Assembly (NCBI RefSeq): GCF_030680185.1
Contig: NZ_JAUXVZ010000030.1
Coordinates: 124,001-188,000 of the forward strand
Direction: 5' to 3'
DNA length: 64,000 nucleotides
DNA from: Phenylobacterium sp.
GTDB lineage: Bacteria; Pseudomonadota; Alphaproteobacteria; Caulobacterales; Caulobacteraceae
The translations under genes and the position numbers were made by a program. The notes below the pieces were generated by a model. The model did not search any database, had not been told where the DNA came from, and was given only the letters and a program-made list of their open reading frames with translations. Below are positions 43,900-52,455 of the stretch, piece by piece; position 1 is the first letter of the stretch, and every line of letters begins with the position of its first letter.

Positions 43900-44196
43900 A
43901 TGTCCGCAGCAGACGGCAACTGGAAGATCACCATCAACACGCCCATGGGCGCCCAGACGGTCGACGCCGTCATCACCACCAGCGGTGACACCTTCACCGG
44001 CACCACCTCGGGCCAGATGGGCACGCAGAGCGTCGAGGGTAAGGTCAATGGCGACACCCTGACCTGGTCGACCCAGATCACCCAACCCATGCCCATGACC
44101 CTGGAGTTCGAAGCCAAGGTCGAAGGCGACGCCATGAACGGCACGGTGAAGCTCGGCGCCTTCGGCAGCGCGCCGATGACCGGCGTCCGCGCCTAA
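43900..44196 (+). CDS. Small beta-rich protein of unknown function
   Basis: A 98-residue protein made of alternating strands: WKITINTPMGAQTVDAVITT, FTGTTSGQMGTQSVEGKV, TWSTQITQPMPMTLEFEAKV and MNGTVKLGAFGSAPMTG. The pattern suggests a small beta-barrel like a lipocalin-type or META-like fold. Similar segments occur as C-terminal domains of some dehydrogenases, but I cannot assign a function. GGGGAGG sits before the ATG at 43900. It ends at a strong terminator. No export signal is visible. Confidence 0.7.
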   Translation: MSAADGNWKITINTPMGAQTVDAVITTSGDTFTGTTSGQMGTQSVEGKVNGDTLTWSTQITQPMPMTLEFEAKVEGDAMNGTVKLGAFGSAPMTGVRA

Positions 44197-44205
44197 GAGG
44201 TCGAC

Positions 44206-44238
44206 GGGGCTGCGCCTCTGTCCGGCGCGGCCCCTTTC
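44206..44238 (+). terminator. Intrinsic terminator
   Basis: GGGGCTGCGCC (44206-44216) pairs with GGCGCGGCCCC (44224-44234), with one U.G pair, and is followed by TTTCCT. It ends the ispG-side transcript before prfA. Confidence 0.75.
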
Positions 44239-44343
44239 CTCACAATCCGATAGGGTCCCAGCCGACGAACGGCGCGGGACGTTTGTCCCGGACGGCGCGC
44301 GACGCTAGATAGGCGTCCCCAGATGTTCAGGTGACGATCAAAC

Positions 44344-45420
44344 GTGCGACTTCCCCAAGCCCGCCTCGACCAGGTGCTCGACCGCTTCCACGAGATCGAA
44401 GCGCGGATGGGCGCGGCCGCCGACGGGGCCGAGATCGTCCGGCTTTCCAAGGAACATGCCGAGCTGCGCCCCGTGGCCGAGGCCGTCGAGACCCTGGTCA
44501 AGGCCAGGGCCGAGGCGCCTGAGCTCGAACAGATGGCCGCGGCCAGCGACCGGGAGATGGCGGGCCTCGCCCGTGAGGAGCTGGCCGAACTCCAGGCCCG
44601 TCTGCCGGAGCTGGAGCGCCAGGTGGCCCTGCTGCTGGCGCCCAAGGACAAGGACGAGAACGCCTCGGCCATCCTGGAAGTGCGGGCCGGCACCGGCGGC
44701 GACGAGGCGGCCCTGTTCGCCGGCGACCTTTTCCGTATGTACCAGCGCTACGCCCAGACCCAGGGCTGGCGGGTGGAGATCGATTCCGTCTCCGAGGGCG
44801 AGGTCGGCGGCTACAAGGAAATCATCGCCTCGATCACCGGCGACGGGGTGTTCGGCCGGCTGAAATACGAGAGCGGCGTGCACCGGGTGCAGCGGGTGCC
44901 CGAGACCGAGGCCGGCGGGCGCATCCACACCTCGGCGGCGACCGTGGCGGTCCTGCCCGAGGTCGAGGATGTCGAGATCGAGATCAACGACGCCGATCTG
45001 CGGATCGACACCTATCGCGCCTCGGGCTCCGGCGGCCAGCATGTGAACAAGACCGACTCGGCCGTGCGCATCACCCACCTGCCCTCGGGCATCGTGGTGA
45101 CCTCGTCGGAAAAGTCCCAGCACCAGAACCGGGCCCGCGCCCTGAAGGTGCTGAAGGCCAGGCTCTATGACCAGCAGCGCGAGGCCCTGGACACCGCCCG
45201 CGCCGACGCCCGCAAGAGCCAGGTGGGCTCCGGCGACCGCTCCGAGCGCATCCGCACCTACAACTTCCCGCAAGGCCGGGTGACCGACCACCGGATCAAC
45301 CTGACCCTCTACAATCTCGCCAAGGTGATCGAAGGCGAGGCCCTGGACGACGTCATCGGCCCGCTGATCGCGGAGGACCAGGCTGCGCGCCTCTCGGCGC
45401 TGGAAGACGAGTTCGGCTGA
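44344..45420 (+). CDS. prfA: Peptide chain release factor 1
   Basis: Releases the peptide at UAA and UAG. 358 aa. The N-terminal helical domain begins [20 protein letters not shown]. The codon-recognition domain is followed by the GGQ loop ([19 protein letters not shown]), which is modified by PrmC, encoded 2 kb downstream. The end [15 protein letters not shown] is the standard RF1 signature. The start is a GTG at 44344, since no in-frame ATG gives family length, with AGGTGA a few bases upstream. It is convergent with the YihY gene with one base between the stops. Confidence 0.96.
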   Translation: MRLPQARLDQVLDRFHEIEARMGAAADGAEIVRLSKEHAELRPVAEAVETLVKARAEAPELEQMAAASDREMAGLAREELAELQARLPELERQVALLLAPKDKDENASAILEVRAGTGGDEAALFAGDLFRMYQRYAQTQGWRVEIDSVSEGEVGGYKEIIASITGDGVFGRLKYESGVHRVQRVPETEAGGRIHTSAATVAVLPEVEDVEIEINDADLRIDTYRASGSGGQHVNKTDSAVRITHLPSGIVVTSSEKSQHQNRARALKVLKARLYDQQREALDTARADARKSQVGSGDRSERIRTYNFPQGRVTDHRINLTLYNLAKVIEGEALDDVIGPLIAEDQAARLSALEDEFG

Positions 45421-45421
45421 T

Positions 45422-46642
45422 CTAGCCTTCCGGTTCGCTCGGTTTGGCGCGGCGCAGGCGCGCGGCGAGGTTCGCGCCCCGGCTTCGCACCGCTCCGACG
45501 GCGTCGGCCAGCGTCGTGGTCAGGGCCAGGCCCACGGTGTCGGCCATGGTCGCCCCCCGCTGACCCAGGGGCTGCTCGGGCCCCGTCGTCGAATCGAGCG
45601 CCGTCTGGTGTTCGATCTCGGCGTTCAGCTCGGCGCCCAGCAGCACGACCATCACCGAGAACCAGATCCACATCATGAAGCCGATGATGGCCCCCAGGGA
45701 GCCGTATGTGGCGTCATACCGGGCGATGTTGTTGATGTACCAGGAGAAGCCCAGGGAGCCGCCCATCCACACGACGGACGCGAAAATGCCCCCAGGTGCC
45801 ACCCAACGCCAGCGGGCCAGGGCGCGGCACGGCCCGTAGCGATAGAGAATGGTGAAGGCCATGGCGCCGATGGCCAGCAGGATCATCCACCGCAGCGGCC
45901 CCCAGAACACCTCCAGACTCCCGAGGCCAAGAAGCTTGAGCGCGATGGGCGCGGCCACCAGAAGGCCCGTCACCAGAATGAGGAAGGCCAGGGTGGCGAA
46001 GGTGGCCGCATAGGTGAGCGCCATCAGCTGGACGATGTTGCGCTTCTCGTTCTCGTCATAGGCGATGTTCACCCCCTCCACGAGGGCGCGCACGGCGTTG
46101 CTGGCGGTCCAGACCGAGAGCAGCAGGCTGAAGGCGAAGGCGAGGCTGAGATTGGCCTTCCGCTCCACCGCCAGGCGTTTCATCTGCTCGCCGACGATGT
46201 CGACCACGTCGCCGGGAATCACCTGCGACATCTGGGCGAGCTGGCTCTGGACCTGCCCGATGTCGGCGAACAGGCCATAGAGCGAGACGAACACGGCCAG
46301 GGCCGGCACGATGGCCAGCAGGGTGTAGAAGGTGACCCCCGCCGCCACCCGCGGCAGCTGGTCCCGATTGATCTCCGCCAGGGTGCGCCAGATGACGTCC
46401 TTCCAGCCGTGGGGCGGAATGTCTCGAGGATGACCGGCCAGGCGCCCCCGGCCGGGCTCCTCGGTCTCGATCTGTTGCGGGTCGGCGGCGCCAGCGCGGC
46501 TCATGCCGGGGGGCGGCTCGATCAGCCGCCGCTTCCAGAAGGCGAGCGCAGCCAGCGCCACCCATGGCGCTGCGACCAGGCCCTTGCGGGCGAGATCGAC
46601 GGCGATACGGCGACGAGGAGAGGTCGAGCGGGGCGCAGGCAT
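45422..46642 (-). CDS. YihY/BrkB-family inner-membrane protein
   Basis: A 406-residue membrane protein of the family once misnamed RNase BN. After a basic lead and one short hydrophobic stretch (APWVALAALAFW), the core has six helices. Family marks are LPRVAAGVTFYTLLAIVPALAVFVSLYG, SVWTASNAVRALVEGVNIAYDE, and YGSLGAIIGFMMWIWFSVMVVLLGAELNAEIE. The C-terminal 60 residues are a variable Ala/Arg-rich tail. I start at the ATG at 46642, since the longer frame to 46699 would leave little room before the divergent MOSC gene. The transported substrate, if any, is unknown. Confidence 0.88.
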   Translation of the reverse strand: MPAPRSTSPRRRIAVDLARKGLVAAPWVALAALAFWKRRLIEPPPGMSRAGAADPQQIETEEPGRGRLAGHPRDIPPHGWKDVIWRTLAEINRDQLPRVAAGVTFYTLLAIVPALAVFVSLYGLFADIGQVQSQLAQMSQVIPGDVVDIVGEQMKRLAVERKANLSLAFAFSLLLSVWTASNAVRALVEGVNIAYDENEKRNIVQLMALTYAATFATLAFLILVTGLLVAAPIALKLLGLGSLEVFWGPLRWMILLAIGAMAFTILYRYGPCRALARWRWVAPGGIFASVVWMGGSLGFSWYINNIARYDATYGSLGAIIGFMMWIWFSVMVVLLGAELNAEIEHQTALDSTTGPEQPLGQRGATMADTVGLALTTTLADAVGAVRSRGANLAARLRRAKPSEPEG

Positions 46643-46719
46643 GTTACGTCCGATCAAACCCTTCACGGCCCACACCGTTCCCCTTGTGACACGGGCCACC
46701 TTACGGCAACAGAAGGCCC

Positions 46720-47517
46720 ATGACCGGACAAGTGGCAGCCCTCTATCGGCACCCCGTCAAGGGGTTCACCCCTGAACAGCTGGACAGGGCGCAGCTGAGC
46801 GTCGGCGCGCCCTTCCCTTGCGATCGGCTGTTCGCCATCGAAAACGGCCCCTCGGGCTTCGACCCGGCGGCGCCGGTCTTCATTTCCAAGCAGAAGTTCG
46901 CCGTCCTGGCGGCGATCCCGACCGTGGCCCGCGCCCGCACCCGCTATGACGACACCTCCGGCGTGCTTCATGTCGAGGCGCCGGGCCACCCCGACCTCAC
47001 GGCGCCCCTCGGCGACAGCGCCGGACGCCAGGCCTTCGCCGACTGGCTGACGCGGCTGCTGGGGGACGATGTCCGTGGGCCGCTGCGCGTGGTGGAGGCG
47101 CCGGGCCACCGGTTCATGGATCATCCCCGGGGAGACGTCTCGATCGTCAACCTCGCCAGTGTCCGCGACCTGGAGCAGAGGCTGGGCCGCGAGATCGATC
47201 CCTTGCGCTTCCGCGCCAACATCTATGTGGACGGCTGGCCCGCCTGGGCCGAAAACGATTGGGCAGGACGCGACCTGATGGTGGGTTGGGCGCAGGCCAG
47301 GGTGTTCAAGCCCATCGTCCGCTGCGCGGCGCCTGACGTCGATCCGCACACCGCAGAGCGCGACATGGAGATCACCAAGGCCTTGTACGAGCATTACGGC
47401 CACATGTTCTGTGGCGTCTATGTCCATGTCACCCGTGAGGGCGCGGTCGCCCCCGGCGACGCCTGCAGCCAGCCCCAGGACGAAACAGCGGCCGCGCCGC
47501 GGGCGGGCGTGCTGTGA
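46720..47517 (+). CDS. MOSC-domain protein
   Basis: A 265-residue protein. It has an N-terminal MOSC beta-barrel domain (VAALYRHPVKGFTPEQL, then FPCDRLFAI) and a core MOSC domain (RFRANIYVDGWPAWAENDW, and VFKPIVRCAAPDVDP with the conserved Cys). MOSC proteins bind molybdenum cofactor or transfer sulfur. This type resembles the mARC/YcbX group, which reduces N-hydroxylated compounds, but lacks a ferredoxin domain. Its stop overlaps the prmC GTG (GTGA, 47514-47517), so the two are coupled. Confidence 0.87.
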   Translation: MTGQVAALYRHPVKGFTPEQLDRAQLSVGAPFPCDRLFAIENGPSGFDPAAPVFISKQKFAVLAAIPTVARARTRYDDTSGVLHVEAPGHPDLTAPLGDSAGRQAFADWLTRLLGDDVRGPLRVVEAPGHRFMDHPRGDVSIVNLASVRDLEQRLGREIDPLRFRANIYVDGWPAWAENDWAGRDLMVGWAQARVFKPIVRCAAPDVDPHTAERDMEITKALYEHYGHMFCGVYVHVTREGAVAPGDACSQPQDETAAAPRAGVL

Positions 47518-48383
47518 GCCTGACCCTGGTGCAGGCCTGGGCCAAGGCCAAGGCGCAGCTCGAGGCTGTGGGCCTCGCAGGTCCCGTCATCGACGCCCGC
47601 CTGCTGGTGGAGGCCGCGGCCGACGCCACTCGGCTGGATATCGTCACCGATCCCTACCGGACCCTGACGGCCGAACAGGAAGCCACCCTGGAGGACTACC
47701 TGGCCCGTCGATCGCGGCGTGAGCCGGTCAGCCACATCCTGGGCCGCAAGGGCTTCTGGAAGATCATGCTGCAGGTGACGCCCGACGTCCTGACACCGCG
47801 GCCGGACACCGAATGCGTGGTCGACGCCGTGCTCAAGGCCGGGACCGAGGACGAACGGGTGTCGATCCTCGATCTCGGCGTCGGCTCCGGCGCCATTCTG
47901 CTGGCCATCCTGGCTGAGCGGCCCAACGCCCGGGGTCTGGGGGTCGACGTCTCCGAGGACGCCCTGGCGGTGGCCCGGGACAACGCCGCCCATCTGGGCC
48001 TGGCCGGCCGCTGCGCCCTGCTGCGCGGGGACTGGGCCGACGGCCTGTCGGACGCCAGCTTCGACATCGTCACCGCCAACCCGCCTTACATCGCCTCGGA
48101 GGTGATCGAGACCCTGGAGCCGGAGGTGCGCGTGCACGAGCCCCGCCTGGCTCTGGATGGCGGGCCTGACGGCCTGGACGCCTATCGTCGCCTGGCGCCG
48201 GAAATCCTGCGGGTCCTCAAGCCCGGCGGCCGCTTCGCGGTCGAAATCGGCTATGATCAAAAGGCTGCGGTCGAAGCGCTGTTTCGCGAGGCCGGCGCCC
48301 ATGGCGTCCGGACCAACCAGGACCTCGCCGGACTGGACCGGGTGGTGCTGGGTGAAAAAAGAGCCTTGGAAAATCCGGCCTGA
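47514..48383 (+). CDS. prmC: Release factor glutamine methyltransferase PrmC
   Basis: Methylates the Gln of the GGQ motif in release factors. 289 aa. The N-terminal helical domain recognises the factor (ARLLVEAAADATRLDIV, then SRREPVSHILGRKGFW). The SAM site is ILDLGVGSGAILLAIL, and the catalytic NPPY motif is in IVTANPPYIASEV. The GTG start overlaps the MOSC stop. The substrate prfA lies 2 kb upstream on the same strand but is separated by the YihY and MOSC genes. In many genomes prfA and prmC are adjacent. Confidence 0.95.
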   Translation: MSLTLVQAWAKAKAQLEAVGLAGPVIDARLLVEAAADATRLDIVTDPYRTLTAEQEATLEDYLARRSRREPVSHILGRKGFWKIMLQVTPDVLTPRPDTECVVDAVLKAGTEDERVSILDLGVGSGAILLAILAERPNARGLGVDVSEDALAVARDNAAHLGLAGRCALLRGDWADGLSDASFDIVTANPPYIASEVIETLEPEVRVHEPRLALDGGPDGLDAYRRLAPEILRVLKPGGRFAVEIGYDQKAAVEALFREAGAHGVRTNQDLAGLDRVVLGEKRALENPA

Positions 48384-48631
48384 ATCGCTACATCCCTAAT
48401 TGTCTCCACCCAAATCGCCGGTGAAACAGGCTGGACCCCGGAAATCGGGACAGAGGCCACTCCGGCAAGCGCCGCGTTGCAGACGGGCGCTCCCAGATCG
48501 GGCGGATGACGGGGATTATTTACGTCTTCAACACGGAACATTGGGCGCTACGCCCATTCCCGAGATGAGGCTAACGCAGCCGCACGCCCTGAAGGGTACG
48601 CCCTGGGCGCGGCGCAAGACGGTTACCGCAT

Positions 48632-49546
48632 ATGAGAGATTTCAAGGGCATGAAGCGTCAGCGCGGGCGCAATCGCGGAGGCGGCGGGAATAAGCCCCAG
48701 CAGCACAACGCGAACCGCGCCTTCGATTCGAACGGCCCCGACGGCGTCAAGGTGCGGGGCAACGCCCAGCACGTTTTCGAAAAGTACCAGCAACTCGCGC
48801 GCGACGCGACGTCGTCCAGCGACCGGGTTCTGGCGGAGAACTATCTCCAACACGCCGAGCACTATTTCCGCCTGCTGCGCGCCATGCAGCCCCAGCGCTC
48901 GCCCAGCGAGATCCTGGGGCGAGACCAGGTGAGCTCGGGCCTCGACATCGACTTCGAGGACGAGAGCGGCCAGCAGCAGGTGTCCGACGCCCCCGAGGGC
49001 GCAGACAACGAGTCTGACAACGACAGCGACCGTAACGGTCGTGATCGCGACCAGAACCGCCGCGACGACAACCGCCGCGATGACCGTTCGCGAGACGACC
49101 GCGCCCGTGATGATCGTCCCAGAGACGATCGCCCCAGAGACGATCGCCAGCGTGACGACCAGCCCAGAGAAGACCGGGCGCGGGACGATCGCAGCCGCGA
49201 CGAGAACCGTCCGCCCCGCCGCGAACGCTGGCGTGACCGCGATGAGAACCGCCGCGAGCGGACCGACCGCAGCGACCGCCCCGAACGCGACCCCCTGGCG
49301 GTGGTCGAGCCCCAGGCTGCGCCGCTGGTGGCCGAGACGCCGGCCCCGGATGGCCCGATGCTGCGGGACGCCGAGGGCGGGGCCAGCGAGGCCCCGGCCT
49401 TTCTGCAGGCCCCCCGCAGCGCCGAGCCCAAGGCCGAAGGCGAAGAGCCCGTCCGCAAGCCCCGCCGCAGACGCGCCCCGCGCAGCTTCGAAGGCGGCGA
49501 AGGCGGCGAGACCGCCCCTCCATCCAGCGAGACCGAGGAAGCCTGA
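48632..49546 (+). CDS. DUF4167 protein with Arg/Asp-rich tail
   Basis: A 304-residue, highly charged protein. The conserved N-terminal part (about 1-95) starts MRDFKGMKRQRGRN and includes GVKVRGNAQHVFEKYQQLAR and ENYLQHAEHYFRLLRAM. This is the DUF4167 domain, a small helical unit found in alphaproteobacteria. After an acidic patch (NESDNDSDRNG) comes a long run of RDD/RDDR-type repeats (about 135-215), then a Pro/Ala-rich part and a basic end (KPRRRRAPRSF). It looks disordered and RNA- or DNA-interacting, but its function is unknown to me. The 248 bases upstream hold no gene. A strong terminator follows. Confidence 0.87.
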   Translation: MRDFKGMKRQRGRNRGGGGNKPQQHNANRAFDSNGPDGVKVRGNAQHVFEKYQQLARDATSSSDRVLAENYLQHAEHYFRLLRAMQPQRSPSEILGRDQVSSGLDIDFEDESGQQQVSDAPEGADNESDNDSDRNGRDRDQNRRDDNRRDDRSRDDRARDDRPRDDRPRDDRQRDDQPREDRARDDRSRDENRPPRRERWRDRDENRRERTDRSDRPERDPLAVVEPQAAPLVAETPAPDGPMLRDAEGGASEAPAFLQAPRSAEPKAEGEEPVRKPRRRRAPRSFEGGEGGETAPPSSETEEA

Positions 49547-49575
49547 CCCGCTCCTCAGCCGAGGACGCAGACAAC

Positions 49576-49616
49576 AAGACCCCCGGAAGCCGCGCTTCCG
49601 GGGGTCTTTCGTTTTC
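49576..49616. terminator. Strong terminator between the DUF4167 and TonB receptor genes
   Basis: AAGACCCCCGGAAGC (49576-49590) and GCTTCCGGGGGTCTT (49594-49608) form a 15-bp perfect stem with a three-base loop, followed by TCGTTTT. It serves the DUF4167 gene and possibly the convergent receptor gene. Confidence 0.9.
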
Positions 49617-49646
49617 CGGCCTTGTCCAAGCCTGGCCGGGCTCGGA

Positions 49647-51728
49647 TCAGAAGCTGTAGCCCAGCCCCAGGCGGAAGGTCCGCCCCGGCAGGGGCGCCAG
49701 GTCCTTCAGGAACGAGGCGTGCTCGCGGGCCTCGGCGTCGTTCAGATTGCGGCCTTCGACAAAGATCTTGAACCCGTCGGTGGGACGGACCACCAGGGAG
49801 GCGTTGATCATCCGGTAGCCGTCCGTCGGCAACTCGCCCTCGGCGACCCGCTCCTGCTCGCCCACCTGGCGCACCTCAAGCTTGCCGGTCCACCAGCCGC
49901 CTTCGAAGACGCCACGGGCCGTGGCCGACCATGGCGGGATGCGGGCCGGCGCCCCCAGATCGGTGTCGCCGCGGACATAGTCGGCGACGCCTTCCAGGGT
50001 GAAGCTCCGGTCGCCGGCCTCCCACAGCCGATAGGAGACCTCGGCCTCGCCGCCCCAGAACTCGGCGTCCGTCTGCTGGTAGGCGAAGATGGGCAGCCCG
50101 CTCTCGTCATCCTCAAGGCCGGTCGGGCGCAGGTCGATGAAGCCTTCATAGCGCACGGCGAAGGCGTGCAGATCCATGTCCCAGGGTCCGCCGTCATAGT
50201 GCAGGGTGGCGTCCACGGCGTAGGACACTTCGGAGTCCAGGCCCACGTCGCCGACTTCGAAGGCGCGGGTGGCGATGTGCGGGCCGGCGGCGAACAGCTC
50301 GGCCTCGGTCGGCGCCCGGCCGGCCCGTGACAGGCTGACGCCGGCGAACCAGCCCTCGGCCGGACGCAGGAAGGCGCCGAGGCTCGCCGAGACATTGTCG
50401 AACTCGGTCTTTTGTGCGGCGGTCTCCAGGGTGCGGCGGTCGAAACGCAGGCCGCCCTCCAGGCCCCAGGCGTCACGGTCAAGACGCTGCAGGGTGAAGA
50501 CGCCGGCTTCGTTGATCTCCACGGCCGGCACATAGGCCTCTTCGCCCAGGGCGTCGAAGTCCCGCGTCAGGGCCTGGACGCCGACGGCGCCCTGCCAACC
50601 ATCACGCTCGGCCTGAACCAGCTCCAGCCGGCCCTCCCAGCCCTCGGACAGGAAACGGGTGGCCGGCTCGCCATCCTCGATCTCCACATGTTCGTAGTCG
50701 GCATAGCCGCCGGAGAAGCGGACCTTCTCGAAGGGGCCGAGCGCCAGGTCGAGGCCCCCGCGCAGATCGTAGCGGGTCTGCTTCAGATCGATCCGCACGC
50801 CTTCTTCGGCGCCGTGATCCTCGTCGTCATGGTCATGGTCATGATCGTGATCGTGATCGTGGTCGTGATCGTGGTCGTGATCGTGGTCGTCGTGGTCATG
50901 TTCATGGGCGTGGCCCGGCACCCCATAGCGGGTGTCAGTCTTCTTGACCGCCACGCCGAGGAAGCCACGGTCGCCCACATAGGAGACGCCGGCCCCATAG
51001 GAATCGAGAGCGACGCCGGTGTTCTCCACCACGCTGTCCTGCTTGCCGAGGAACTCTTCGCCCTCGGCGGCCAGCTGGCGTCGGGATTCCGGCAGGGTCG
51101 GCACGTCGTAGTCTTCGCTCTGGCGGCGCAGGGCGTCGAGGCTGAACACCCAGGGGCCGACGCCGGCCTTGAGCGCGCCCGAGGCTGTCTCGCCGCTGTC
51201 GCCACTGGAGAGGGCGCCCATGATCCGGCCTTCGACGCCGTCGACGGTCGTCTCGGAAATCCGATCGTCGATCACATTGACCACCCCGCCGATGGCCGAG
51301 CCGCCATAGGCGAGCGCCGCCGAGCCGCGCAGCACCTCGATCCGCCTGGCCTCCTGGGGATCGACCGCCACCTGGTGGTCGGGCGACAGGGCGCTGGCGT
51401 CCACCATGCCGACGCCATTGGTCAGGACCAGCACCCGGGGGCCGGCCAGGCCACGGATCACCGGGCGGCTGGCGCCAGGGCCAAAGAAGCTCGAGCGCAC
51501 GCCGGGAAGGTCGCTGAGCACCTGGCCGAGCCCGGCCGCCGGGGCCATGTCGAGCGCATCGCGATCGATCACATCGACGCTGGTGGTCACCGAGTCGAGG
51601 GAGACCACATAGGGCGCCGCCGTCACCACGACTTCCGATACGCTGGTCGGGCGAGCGGCGGTCTGGCCAAAGGCCGGGCCGGCCGCCGCCAGCAGGGCGG
51701 CGGAGGCGAGCAGGATGGATTTACGCAT
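49647..51728 (-). CDS. TonB-dependent outer-membrane receptor, ZnuD-like (zinc)
   Basis: A 693-residue TonB-dependent transporter. The signal peptide is MRKSILLASAALLAAAGPAFG. A TonB-box-like SEVVVTA follows, then the plug domain (LGQVLSDLPGVRSSFFGPGASRP... and IEVLRGSAALAYGGSAIGGVVNV). The barrel ends in Phe (FRLGLGYSF). Near residues 265-305 is a surface-loop-like segment with about ten His-Asp pairs in a row plus further His, the hallmark of zinc receptors such as ZnuD. It diverges from a Zur-type regulator with a matching dyad at 51762-51779. The ATG at 51728 gives the signal peptide. The frame is open upstream to 51776, but that part lies in the operator. Confidence 0.9.
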   Translation of the reverse strand: MRKSILLASAALLAAAGPAFGQTAARPTSVSEVVVTAAPYVVSLDSVTTSVDVIDRDALDMAPAAGLGQVLSDLPGVRSSFFGPGASRPVIRGLAGPRVLVLTNGVGMVDASALSPDHQVAVDPQEARRIEVLRGSAALAYGGSAIGGVVNVIDDRISETTVDGVEGRIMGALSSGDSGETASGALKAGVGPWVFSLDALRRQSEDYDVPTLPESRRQLAAEGEEFLGKQDSVVENTGVALDSYGAGVSYVGDRGFLGVAVKKTDTRYGVPGHAHEHDHDDHDHDHDHDHDHDHDHDHDHDDEDHGAEEGVRIDLKQTRYDLRGGLDLALGPFEKVRFSGGYADYEHVEIEDGEPATRFLSEGWEGRLELVQAERDGWQGAVGVQALTRDFDALGEEAYVPAVEINEAGVFTLQRLDRDAWGLEGGLRFDRRTLETAAQKTEFDNVSASLGAFLRPAEGWFAGVSLSRAGRAPTEAELFAAGPHIATRAFEVGDVGLDSEVSYAVDATLHYDGGPWDMDLHAFAVRYEGFIDLRPTGLEDDESGLPIFAYQQTDAEFWGGEAEVSYRLWEAGDRSFTLEGVADYVRGDTDLGAPARIPPWSATARGVFEGGWWTGKLEVRQVGEQERVAEGELPTDGYRMINASLVVRPTDGFKIFVEGRNLNDAEAREHASFLKDLAPLPGRTFRLGLGYSF
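50824..50914. repeat. Degenerate hexanucleotide repeat coding (His-Asp)n
   Basis: About ten successive units of the form RTCRTG on the plus strand (CAYGAY on the coding strand) lie inside the receptor gene and encode the His-Asp run. The unit is six bases, so gain or loss of copies would keep the reading frame. Confidence 0.8.
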
Positions 51729-51761
51729 GGGGACGCCCCGTTCTTGAAACCAAGCCGAAGC

Positions 51762-51779
51762 GTTATGAAATAACATAAC
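51762..51779. promoter_or_regulatory. Zur-box candidate between the receptor and zur genes
   Basis: GTTATGAAATAACATAAC contains the dyad GTTAT-GAA-ATAAC plus a second ATAAC. AT-rich GTTAT/ATAAC dyads are the known Zur operator type in proteobacteria. It is 33 bases upstream of the receptor ATG and 50 upstream of zur. Confidence 0.65.
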
Positions 51780-51829
51780 TAGGCGTCAAGCCTGTTGCGC
51801 CGAAAAAGAGAGATGTTTAGCTGATCTGC

Positions 51830-52315
51830 ATGGGAGCCGATTGTCACCACGCCGAAAGCGCACATCCGGGCCTCGAAGGGGTCGCGCTGGCCGATGCGGT
51901 CGCCGCCGCCCAGGCGCAGTGCGAGCGCACGCGTGAGCGGCTGACGCCGCCCAGGCGCCGGGTTCTCGAACTGCTTCTGGAGTCCGACGGGCCGATGAAG
52001 GCCTATGACCTGATCGCCGCCTATGGCCAGGACGGCGAACCGGCGAAGCCCCCCACCGTCTATCGCGCCCTGGAGTTTCTCGAACGGCTGGGCTTTGCTC
52101 ACCGCATCGAAAGCCTGAACGCCTATGTGCCCTGCAAGATGGAAGGCGCCGGCCACCGGGCGGCCTTCCTGATCTGCGAATGCTGCGGGGCGGCCCAGGA
52201 GTTCGAACCCGACTTCTCGGCCCAGTTCGCCGCCGCCGAGTCCGCCGGCTACGCCGTGCGCACCGTGACGCTCGAGGCCCGCGGGCTCTGCCCGGCCTGC
52301 AAGGTTGAAGGCTAG
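51830..52315 (+). CDS. zur: Fur-family zinc regulator, Zur
   Basis: A 161-residue Fur-superfamily repressor. The winged helix includes TPPRRRVLELLLESDGPMKA and PPTVYRALEFLERLGFAHRI. The structural zinc site has paired Cys in ICECCGAAQEF and LCPACKVEG. His residues for the regulatory metal lie in GAGHRAAFLI and the N-terminal CHHAES. The short C-terminus and this Cys arrangement favour Zur over Fur. The divergent His-rich receptor and the dyad between them support zinc as the signal. Start at the ATG at 51830; a few codons of uncertainty remain. Confidence 0.87.
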   Translation: MGADCHHAESAHPGLEGVALADAVAAAQAQCERTRERLTPPRRRVLELLLESDGPMKAYDLIAAYGQDGEPAKPPTVYRALEFLERLGFAHRIESLNAYVPCKMEGAGHRAAFLICECCGAAQEFEPDFSAQFAAAESAGYAVRTVTLEARGLCPACKVEG

Positions 52316-52455
52316 ACCCAGGGCCGCTCGCGTGAGCAGGGCTTCGCTCGCCTAAACCTCTCGTTCTTCAACCGGCACGATCTCTGGTTGTGAATCTCGT
52401 TGCCTTGCCGAACGGCGTTCTCTAATATGGGTTAACGGTCGGCGAGGAGGCGTGC

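Noticed and set aside
48384..48631. Possible small gene between prmC and the DUF4167 gene
   Set aside because: The open frames here lack ribosome sites and run into the DUF4167 gene in another frame. I see only a likely promoter region.
49030..49220. A direct-repeat array (GACGATCGCCCCAGA-like units)
   Set aside because: It is the coding sequence of the Arg/Asp tail of the DUF4167 protein. Units are irregular and in frame, so it is not a separate DNA element.
50824..50914. A CRISPR-like tandem repeat
   Set aside because: The unit is six bases without spacers and lies in frame within a receptor gene. It encodes His-Asp pairs.
52316..52455. TTAAC and GAATC before the caspase-like gene as a CtrA/CcrM control site
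   Set aside because: Only a single half-site and a single methylation site are present, which is expected by chance.
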